From contig JALOQQ010000014.1 of assembly GCA_025453315.1 (NCBI GenBank), forward strand, positions 1-14,074: a DNA stretch of 14,074 bases, read 5' to 3'. Positions 7,470-13,623 of the stretch are shown piece by piece (positions within the stretch are counted from its first letter, which is position 1; each line of letters starts with the position of its first letter). The stretch comes from Planctomycetota bacterium. GTDB lineage: Bacteria; Patescibacteriota; Patescibacteriia; Patescibacteriales; UBA12465. Below the pieces are notes generated by a model. It was not told where the DNA came from. It made no database searches and saw nothing but the letters and a program-made list of their open reading frames with translations. The position numbers and the translations under genes were made by a program.

Positions 7470-8105
7470 ATGGCAAGAAATACAACCGCTAAATGTGCAC
7501 AATGTCGTCGCAGTGGTGAAAAACTTTTTTTAAGAGGAGATCGTTGCTTTTCCGCTAAGTGCGCTATGGTTAAAAGAAATTACGCTCCTGGTCAGCATGG
7601 TCCAGAAGGTAAAAAGAAGACCAGTGATTACGGTTTACAATTAGCTGAAAAACAGAAAGCTAAGAAATATTATGGTTTATTAGAAAAGCAATTCAGAATT
7701 ACTTTTGAACGTGCTAAGAATAAGACTGGTAATACTGGAGAAAATTTTGTTAGAATGCTTGAAACTCGTTTGGATAATGTTGTTTTTCGTGCTGGTTTTG
7801 CTTCTTCTCGTTCTCAAGCTCGACAATTAGTTAATCACTATCATTTTAATGTTAATGAACAAAAGGTTAATATTCCTTCTTTTCAAGTAAAACCTGGTGA
7901 TGTAATTAGTATTAGAAAATCTAGTAAGAATAATAGTTATTTTAGAAATTGGGTTGAAGGTTTACAGAAAAATACCAATGATCGTGTTTCTTGGATAAGT
8001 TTTAATAAAGAAGAAATAAGTGCTAAGGTTTTACACGAACCAAAGCCTGAGGATTTACCAGCTAACATTAATGCCCAGGTAATTGTTGAGTTCTACTCTA
8101 AATAA
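7470..8105 (+). CDS. rpsD: 30S ribosomal protein S4 (zinc-binding form)
   Basis: The product is 211 residues. The N-terminal zinc site is intact: C9, C12, C26 and C31 (CAQC ... RCFSAKC). RNYAPGQHGPEGKKK follows, which is typical of S4. The S4 RNA-binding domain is at about 94-160 (LETRLDNVVFRAGFASSRSQARQLVNHYH). S4 is a primary 16S rRNA binder that starts assembly of the 30S body. It lies between rpsK and rpoA, as in Escherichia coli, where S4 also represses its operon; whether that control exists here cannot be judged. Confidence 0.97.
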   Translation: MARNTTAKCAQCRRSGEKLFLRGDRCFSAKCAMVKRNYAPGQHGPEGKKKTSDYGLQLAEKQKAKKYYGLLEKQFRITFERAKNKTGNTGENFVRMLETRLDNVVFRAGFASSRSQARQLVNHYHFNVNEQKVNIPSFQVKPGDVISIRKSSKNNSYFRNWVEGLQKNTNDRVSWISFNKEEISAKVLHEPKPEDLPANINAQVIVEFYSK

Positions 8106-8152
8106 TAGTCCGTAGAGTTTCTTTAAATATTTTTAATTAAATAAAAAACAAT

Positions 8153-8989
8153 ATGGAGAACATCGCCTTGCCACAGAAAATTAGTTTTACAAAGGGAAAT
8201 GAACCACACAGAGAGTTGGTTACCATTGAACCATTATACATGGGTTATGGTATGACTTTAGGAAATTCTTTGCGCCGTGTTTTATTATCCTCTTTACCAG
8301 GAGCAGCAGTTGTTGGCGTTAAGATTAAGGGTGCTGATCATGAATTCATGCCACTTAAAGGTGTTAAGGAAGATGTTTTAGAATTAATGTTAAATGTTAA
8401 ACAGTTGCGCGTTAAGATTCTTTCTGATGAAGAAGAAGTGAAATTGGAATTATCAGTTAAGGGTGCTAAAGAAGTTACGGCCGCTGACATTAAAAAGGAT
8501 AGTTCAATAGAGATTCAAAATCCAGAATTAGTCTTAGCTAATATTACTGACGCCAATGGTTCTTTTGATATGGAAATATTTATTCAGAAGGGACGTGGTT
8601 ATAAAATGGTAGAAAAGGGAAAGAAGGAAAATCCAGAATTAGGTTATTTGGAAATTGATTCTGTTTTCTCTCCAGTTTCTTTAGTTAGTATTGATGTTGA
8701 AAACGTTCGTGTTGGTAAAATGACTAACTGGGATAAATTAATTATCGATATTAAGACTGATGGTACTATTTCTCCTCAAGTTGCTTTTAACGACGCAGTT
8801 AATATTTTAATTAATCAATTTAGCGCTTTAGTAGCAGAAACTCCAAAAGAAGAAGAAGAGAATGAAGAAATAGTTGCGGTTGAAGAAAAAGAAGAGATAG
8901 TTGAGGTTGATACTGATGAAGAAGATTCTGATGAAAAAAAAGAAAAAAAAGGTGCTAAGAAAGAAAAAAAAGTTAAATCGAAAAAATAA
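8153..8989 (+). CDS. rpoA: RNA polymerase alpha subunit lacking the C-terminal domain
   Basis: The product is 278 residues, against about 315-330 for a full alpha subunit. The N-terminal domain is complete: the dimerisation and beta-contact motifs IEPLYMGYGMTLGNSLRRVLLSSLPG (in pieces, residues 25-50), the EFMPLKGVKEDVLELMLNVK region, and GKMTNWDKLIIDIKTDGTISPQVAFNDAVNIL near 188-220. After residue about 228 there is no helix-hairpin-helix domain; instead a 50-residue tail runs from Glu-rich (EEEENEE, 233-239) to Lys-rich (KKEKKGAKKEKKVKSKK at the end). Assembly of the polymerase should be normal, but the contacts that alpha's C-terminal domain makes with UP elements and activators should be absent. 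The stop is followed directly by non-coding sequence, not by a frameshifted domain. Confidence 0.97.
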   Translation: MENIALPQKISFTKGNEPHRELVTIEPLYMGYGMTLGNSLRRVLLSSLPGAAVVGVKIKGADHEFMPLKGVKEDVLELMLNVKQLRVKILSDEEEVKLELSVKGAKEVTAADIKKDSSIEIQNPELVLANITDANGSFDMEIFIQKGRGYKMVEKGKKENPELGYLEIDSVFSPVSLVSIDVENVRVGKMTNWDKLIIDIKTDGTISPQVAFNDAVNILINQFSALVAETPKEEEENEEIVAVEEKEEIVEVDTDEEDSDEKKEKKGAKKEKKVKSKK

Positions 8990-9038
8990 TTTAGGTTAGT
9001 AAATTTAATTTGTTTTAAAAGGATATTTATATATTATT

Positions 9039-9389
9039 ATGAGACACAGAAATAAAAACAAAATTTTAGATCGTAAGAAAGGACCAAGAGAAATGATGCT
9101 TAAGAATTTGGCTTCCAGTATTTTGATTTACGAAAAAGTTAAAACTACCGAAGCTAAAGCTAAGGTTGTACGTTCTTTAGTTGAGAAGGCTATTACTACT
9201 GCTAAGAAGGCTGATTTAAGTTCTCATAAAGAATTAATATCTACCTTGCCACAGAAAATGGCCGTTAGAAAAGCGATTGAAGTTTTAAAAGACAGATATC
9301 AAGATCGTAAAGGTGGTTATACTAGAATTATTAAATTAGGTGATCGTCAGGGTGATGGTGCTAAGATTGTACAAATTGAATTAGTTTAA
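9039..9389 (+). CDS. rplQ: 50S ribosomal protein L17
   Basis: The product is 116 residues, starting MRHRNKNKILDRKKGPREMM. The family core is clear: MLKNLASSILIYEKVKTTEAKAKVVRSLVEKAIT, and the C-terminal GGYTRIIKLGDRQGDGAKIVQIELV. L17 lies near the polypeptide exit side of the 50S subunit. It follows rpoA as in most bacteria. An AAAAGGA sits about 15 bases before the ATG, too far for a normal ribosome binding site. Confidence 0.97.
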   Translation: MRHRNKNKILDRKKGPREMMLKNLASSILIYEKVKTTEAKAKVVRSLVEKAITTAKKADLSSHKELISTLPQKMAVRKAIEVLKDRYQDRKGGYTRIIKLGDRQGDGAKIVQIELV

Positions 9390-9404
9390 GATTTTATTAT
9401 TTAT

Positions 9405-9764
9405 ATGAAAAAAGCTATTGTCAGAAAAGTTCATAAAATTGATGCCAGCAGTAAGACTATGGGTCGTTTGGCTACTAGTATTGCTTTGATTTTGCGTGGC
9501 AAAAATAAAGCAGATTTTCAACCTCATCTTGATTTAGGTGATACTGTTGAAGTTTCTAATATTGATAAACTAAAATTTACTGGAAAAAAATTAGAACAAA
9601 AAACTTATTATAAGCATTCTGGTTATCCAAGTGGTATTCGCAAAACTAAAATGGGTGATTTAAATAAAACCAATCCAGCTTTGATATTAAAGAAAGCAGT
9701 TCGCTCCATGTTGCCAACAGTAAAATTCAGAGATAATATGTTAAAACGTTTAATAATAAAGTAA
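9405..9764 (+). CDS. rplM: 50S ribosomal protein L13, C-terminally short
   Basis: The product is 119 residues, against about 142 in most bacteria. Core motifs are present: IDASSKTMGRLATSIALILRGK, FQPHLDLGDTVEVSN, FTGKKLEQKTYYKHSGYPSGIRK, and AVRSMLPTVKFRDNMLKRLII. It stops after the position equivalent to 'LKVY', so the usual final tail (AGxxHPHxAQQP type) is missing. L13 is an early-assembling 23S rRNA binder. The gene lies 15 bases after rplQ and 9 bases before rpsI. Confidence 0.96.
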   Translation: MKKAIVRKVHKIDASSKTMGRLATSIALILRGKNKADFQPHLDLGDTVEVSNIDKLKFTGKKLEQKTYYKHSGYPSGIRKTKMGDLNKTNPALILKKAVRSMLPTVKFRDNMLKRLIIK

Positions 9765-9773
9765 TATTTTTAT

Positions 9774-10328
9774 ATGGAGAAGAAAATTCACAAAGATGAT
9801 AAAAAGGCCCCAGTTAAGATAGTAAAAAAAGTTAAGGAATTAAAAGAGGAAAAGCCAGTTAAAGTTATAAACAGTGAAGAAGAGAGTTACGACGAAGAAG
9901 AAGTTTTTGAAGATATTAAAGATGAAAATATTGAATTTATCGGTAAGTATATTGAGACCATTGGTCGCCGTAAAACTGCTACTGCTCGCGTTCGTTTATT
10001 TCAAAAAGGTAAGGGCGCTATCATGGTCAATGGAGTAAAGTTTAATAAATATTTTGCTGATTGTAATTTTGGTGCTTGCCAACAACCTTTAAAACTAACT
10101 GGACATACTCGTGATTTTAATATTTCAGTTATTACTAGTGGTGGTGGTAAGAATGGTCAATTAGACGCTGTTCGTCATGGTATTGCTCGCGCTATTTTAG
10201 AAACCGATCCAGAATCCAGACCAGTTTTAAAAACCGCTGGCTTCCTAACTAGAGATAGACGTAAAGTAGAAAGAAAGAAGCCAGGTTTAAGAAAAGCAAG
10301 AAAAGCTCCTCAATGGTCAAAGCGTTAA
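9774..10328 (+). CDS. rpsI: 30S ribosomal protein S9 with charged N-terminal extension
   Basis: The product is 184 residues, against about 130. The core starts at residue about 59 (YIETIGRRKTATARVRL) and ends with the invariant basic tail (RDRRKVERKKPGLRKARKAPQWSKR) whose last residues reach the P-site tRNA. SGGGKNGQLDAVRHGIARAI is also typical of S9. The first 57 residues are Lys-rich, then Glu/Asp-rich (EEESYDEEEVFEDIKDENIE). This is the reverse order of the S11 extension, so the two are probably not simply homologous. It is last in the operon, with a terminator 60 bases further on. Confidence 0.96.
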   Translation: MEKKIHKDDKKAPVKIVKKVKELKEEKPVKVINSEEESYDEEEVFEDIKDENIEFIGKYIETIGRRKTATARVRLFQKGKGAIMVNGVKFNKYFADCNFGACQQPLKLTGHTRDFNISVITSGGGKNGQLDAVRHGIARAILETDPESRPVLKTAGFLTRDRRKVERKKPGLRKARKAPQWSKR

Positions 10329-10389
10329 TTTTCAAATTTGCTTTCGACACAAATTAAATTTCCGTCTATTTCGTTTATATATACGAAAA

Positions 10390-10425
10390 AAACAAAAGCA
10401 ACCATGTAAATGGTTGTTTTTGTTT
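10390..10425 (+). terminator. Intrinsic terminator of the ribosomal operon
   Basis: AAACAAAAGCAACCAT (10390-10405) pairs with ATGGTTGTTTTTGTTT (10410-10425) through 16 pairs with one G-U, loop GTAA. The 3' arm itself is U-rich, as expected for a Rho-independent terminator. A smaller inverted repeat (TTTCGT 10369-10374 / ACGAAA 10383-10388) lies just upstream. Confidence 0.85.
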
Positions 10426-10451
10426 GATAATTTTTAAATCCATGTTATCAT
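10424..10451 (+). promoter_or_regulatory. Candidate promoter of the first pilin gene
   Basis: TTGATA (10424-10429, five of six) and TATCAT (10446-10451) are 16 bp apart. The -10 region is conserved at the second pilin gene (TATTAT, 13098-13103), where the -35 is poor (TTTTCT). TTGATA also overlaps the tail of the operon terminator, so the assignment is tentative. Two further TATAAT hexamers occur at 10475-10480 and 10491-10496. Confidence 0.35.
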
Positions 10452-10995
10452 TTAATTAAGTATTATTTATAAATTATAATAAATATTATTTATAATAAGC
10501 ATTATATTACTCCTAAAATAAAAATTATGTTTAAAAATCTCTGGAAGGCTGAAAGAAAAATAAATGCCTTCACCCTCATCGAACTCCTGGTGGTCATAGC
10601 AATTATCGCTATCATTGCCACTCTCTCGGTCTTAGCTCTCCAATCAGCTAGAGAGAAAGCTCGTGATGCTAAACGCATTGCTGATATTAAACAACTCAAA
10701 ACCGCTCTTGAGCTCTATTATAATGATGCGAACGGTTATCCTCCAGCTTCCGCCTTTGTCGCTGGATCAGCCCTCTCCTATACTGATTCACAAAGTGGCC
10801 AAGTAAAGACCTATATTAATAATATTCCATCTTCTCCTATTCCAGCTGATGGTGATTGTACACAACAGAACAACGCTTATACCTATACTTCAGAGAATTC
10901 TTCTACTTATACTCTCTCTTACTGTTTAGGCGGCAAATCCCAAGAAATACCAAAGGGACCAAATTTAGCTACTCCCGCTCAATTATTTTCTTTAG
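10431..10995 (+). repeat. Constant pilin module, copy 1 (direct repeat of 13083-13623)
   Basis: The leader from TTTTTAAATCCATGTTAT through the ATG, prepilin signal and pilin domain recurs downstream. The coding part (10527-10995 against 13155-13623) aligns without gaps; the first 56 coding bases are identical. The leader of this copy has a 24-base insertion relative to the other, containing a second TATTATTTATAA. After 10995 the two genes diverge completely. Confidence 0.9.
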
Positions 10996-12941
10996 TCGCT
11001 CAGAATAACGAACCATCTTGTACTCCAGAGTCAGACACAGAATTTTGTACTCGACTAGGAGCGGATTGTGGTTCTTTAACTCAAAATGATAATTGCGGTC
11101 AATCCAGAATGGTGGTTGATTGTGGTTCTTGTGTTTTGCCAGATATTTGTTCTACTAACGAATGTAGCACTCCTACTTGGCATGAAATTCAAAATTCTAA
11201 TATTCCTGGATATCAAAATCCAATGGGTTGGTATGCTGTTACTTCTTCCGCTGACGGCACTAAGTTAGCTGCCGTCGTTAATGGTGACTATATTTATACT
11301 TCTTCTAATTCTGGTACTACTTGGACAAGTCAAAATAATTTAGTATCTAGGTATTGGCGATCTATCACTTCTTCCGCTGACGGTACTAAGCTAGCCGCCG
11401 TTGCTAATAATAATTATATTTATACTTCCTCTGATTCTGGCGCTACTTGGGTACAGCAAGATGCAGCCGGATCTAGAACTTGGGCCTCTATCACTTCTTC
11501 CGCCGATGGCACAAAGTTAGCGGCAGTTGTTGGTAATGGTTTTAGTGGCTACATTTACACCTCTTCCGATTCCGGTGTCACTTGGACACAAAGAGGTAAT
11601 TCGAGAAATTGGATTTCAATAACTTCCTCTACCGACGGCACTAGATTGGCAGCGGCAGTAGCTGGCGGCGCCGATGGTTATATTTATACTTCTTCTGATT
11701 CAGGTGTAACTTGGACACCTAGGGGTAGTGTTAGATATTGGAAATCAGTAGCTTCTTCAGCCGATGGTTCTAAATTAGCGGCAGTAGTTGATTCTAATTA
11801 TGTTTTTACTTCATCTGACTTTGGTGTAAATTGGACTCAGCGAAGTGGTTCTGGATCAAGAAGTTGGAATAATATTGCTTCATCTGCTGACGGTACAAAA
11901 TTAATCGCCGCCGCTTCATATTCCTATATTTATACTTCTTCCGATTCCGGCGCTACTTGGACCGAAAGAACTAATGCTGGATCGAGAAATTGGTATTCGG
12001 CATTTTCTTCTGCTGACGGTACAAAATTAATTGCCGCGGCTAATAATGGCTATATTTATACTTCCACAGATTCTGGCGTTACCTGGACCGAAAGAAATAA
12101 TGCTGGTTCTAGATCTTGGGGTTTTATTACTTCTTCGTATAGTGGTGATAAATTAGTTATGGCTGTTAATAATGGTTATGTTTATACCTCTTCCGATGCT
12201 GGTACCAATTGGATTGAACAAACTAGCGCTGGAACTAAGACTTATATATCAGCTATTACATCTTCTTCCGACGGTACTAAATTAGCCATGTTGGCTGATA
12301 GCTATATTTACACCTCTTCCGACTCCGGTGTCACTTGGACACGGCGAGATGGGGCTGGAGCGAGAAATTGGCAATCTATAGCCTCTTCTTCTGATGGAAC
12401 TAAATTAGTTGCTGTTCCTTATGGTGGTTATGTTTATACTTCCATTGATTCTGGTGTTACTTGGACGCAACAGGACACCACAACTAGAAATTGGTATTCT
12501 GTTGCCTCTTCTTCTGATGGTACTAAGTTAATAGCCGCTATTCCTTATAATTATATTTACACCTCATCTGATTCTGGTGCTACTTGGACATCAAGAATCT
12601 CTGGTAGTTGGCAGTCTGTTGCTTCTTCGGCTGACGGCACTAAATTATCTGCTGCTATTTATGGTGGCTATATTTATACTTCCTCAGATTCTGGTGCTAC
12701 TTGGACGCAACAAACTAATTCAGGATCTAAAAACTGGAAATTTATAACTTCCTCTTCGGACGGTACTAAACTAGCCGCTTTTGTTAATAATGGCTATATT
12801 TATACTTCCTCCGACTCTGGTATTACCTGGACAGAGCAAACAGAAATGGGAGCTAGAGCCTGGAAATCAATATTTTATTCTCCAGACGGTACAAAATTAT
12901 TTATAGTTCCTACTAGTGGCAATATATATGTTTATAGATAA
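10527..12941 (+). CDS. Type IV pilin-like protein fused to a 14-repeat Asp-box beta-propeller
   Basis: The product is 804 residues. Residues 1-14 are a basic prepilin leader (MFKNLWKAERKINA), cleaved before F15; FTLIELLVVIAIIAIIATLSVLAL (in parts, 15-38) is the pilin helix with the conserved Glu at mature position 5 (E19). The -1 residue is Ala instead of the usual Gly. A pseudopilin-like globular part follows (to about 157) with C111 and C133 as a likely disulfide loop. Residues 165-213 hold eight cysteines in a CGxC-type pattern. Residues 235-804 are 14 repeats of about 41 residues, each W..(I/V)(T/A)SS(A/S)DGTKL ... YIYTSSDSGxTW. The S-x-D-x-G-x-T-W Asp box is exact in 10 repeats, has one substitution in three, and is lost in the last. 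Asp boxes mark beta-propellers of the BNR/sialidase/Ycf48 fold. It is expected to be processed by prepilin peptidase and displayed on or outside the membrane. No sialidase catalytic residues are evident. Confidence 0.9.
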   Translation: MFKNLWKAERKINAFTLIELLVVIAIIAIIATLSVLALQSAREKARDAKRIADIKQLKTALELYYNDANGYPPASAFVAGSALSYTDSQSGQVKTYINNIPSSPIPADGDCTQQNNAYTYTSENSSTYTLSYCLGGKSQEIPKGPNLATPAQLFSLVAQNNEPSCTPESDTEFCTRLGADCGSLTQNDNCGQSRMVVDCGSCVLPDICSTNECSTPTWHEIQNSNIPGYQNPMGWYAVTSSADGTKLAAVVNGDYIYTSSNSGTTWTSQNNLVSRYWRSITSSADGTKLAAVANNNYIYTSSDSGATWVQQDAAGSRTWASITSSADGTKLAAVVGNGFSGYIYTSSDSGVTWTQRGNSRNWISITSSTDGTRLAAAVAGGADGYIYTSSDSGVTWTPRGSVRYWKSVASSADGSKLAAVVDSNYVFTSSDFGVNWTQRSGSGSRSWNNIASSADGTKLIAAASYSYIYTSSDSGATWTERTNAGSRNWYSAFSSADGTKLIAAANNGYIYTSTDSGVTWTERNNAGSRSWGFITSSYSGDKLVMAVNNGYVYTSSDAGTNWIEQTSAGTKTYISAITSSSDGTKLAMLADSYIYTSSDSGVTWTRRDGAGARNWQSIASSSDGTKLVAVPYGGYVYTSIDSGVTWTQQDTTTRNWYSVASSSDGTKLIAAIPYNYIYTSSDSGATWTSRISGSWQSVASSADGTKLSAAIYGGYIYTSSDSGATWTQQTNSGSKNWKFITSSSDGTKLAAFVNNGYIYTSSDSGITWTEQTEMGARAWKSIFYSPDGTKLFIVPTSGNIYVYR
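11229..12938 (+). repeat. 14 tandem coding repeats of about 123 bases (Asp-box blades)
   Basis: Each unit encodes W..I..SS.DGTKL.A.......YIYTSSDSG.TWT followed by a variable linker often ending GSR. Units vary in DNA sequence more than in protein, so this is an old array under selection, not a recent expansion. Unit length varies slightly (about 39 to 43 residues). The last unit ends GNIYVYR without an Asp box, as a closing strand might. Confidence 0.88.
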
Positions 12942-12976
12942 GGATTTGAACTCGAATAAATAAAAACAATCAAATT

Positions 12977-13007
12977 ATCCCTCGCTTTTATCAGCGGGGG
13001 ATTTTTG
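12977..13007 (+). terminator. Intrinsic terminator after the first pilin gene
   Basis: ATCCCTCGCT (12977-12986) pairs with AGCGGGGGAT (12993-13002), one G-U pair, with a 6-base loop TTTATC and then TTTTT. It is GC-rich in an AT-rich setting and lies 36 bases after the stop codon. It separates the two pilin genes into independent transcription units. Confidence 0.9.
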
Positions 13008-13082
13008 TAATAGCGAAATTTAACACGAGAATTTATTACAATAACATAGCTACCATGGTTACTAGTGGGGGAGGTTTTCTAG

Positions 13083-13623
13083 TTTTTAAATCCATGTTAT
13101 TATTTAATTAAGTATTATTTATAAAAGCATTATATTATTTCTAAAATAAAAACTATGTTTAAAAATCTCTGGAAGGCTGAAAGAAAAATAAATGCCTTCA
13201 CCCTCATCGAGCTCCTCGTGGTAATAGCTATTATCGCAATACTCACCACTCTTTCTGTCTTAGCTTTACAGTCAGCTAGAGAGAAAGCTCGTAACTCTAA
13301 GCGTATTGCTGATATTAAACAACTCAAAACTGCTCTTGAACTCTATTATAATGACGCCAACGGTTATCCTCCCGCTTCCGCCTTCGTCACTGGATCCGCT
13401 CTCTCTTACACCGATTCCCAAAGTGGTCAGGTAAATACCTATATTAACCAAATCCCATCTTCTCCTATTCCAGCCGATGGTGATTGCACTCAACAAAATA
13501 ATTCCTATTCCTATTCTTCCGCCAACCCCTCTACCTATACTCTCTCTTATTGTTTAGGCGGTAATACGCAAAGTATCCCAGATGGTATTAATATTGCTAC
13601 CCCTGCTCAATTATACTCTTTAG
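13083..13623 (+). repeat. Constant pilin module, copy 2 (direct repeat of 10431-10995)
   Basis: The same leader (without the 24-base insertion) and pilin-domain coding sequence as copy 1. By hand count the encoded first 153 residues differ at about 20 positions, clustered in the C-terminal third. The similarity begins abruptly at the TTTTTAAATCC motif; sequence before it (13008-13082) is unrelated to the sequence before copy 1. Confidence 0.9.

Noticed and set aside
10369..10388. Small inverted repeat TTTCGT/ACGAAA as a separate terminator
   Set aside because: Only six pairs with an eight-base AT loop; it is better seen as an accessory to the much stronger hairpin directly after it.
10502..10699. 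Minus-strand open frame over the first pilin start, mirrored at 13130-13327
   Set aside because: Its conservation in both places only reflects the duplicated pilin module on the other strand.
11229..12938. CRISPR-like or recent tandem DNA repeat
   Set aside because: Repeats are about 123 bases, imperfect, fully coding and contiguous without spacers; they encode protein blades.
13030..13080. Possible attachment or recombination site before the second pilin (ACCATGGT palindrome and ACTAG/CTAGT pair)
   Set aside because: Short palindromes with no counterpart before the first pilin copy, no nearby integrase, and no duplicated flank; chance is a sufficient explanation.
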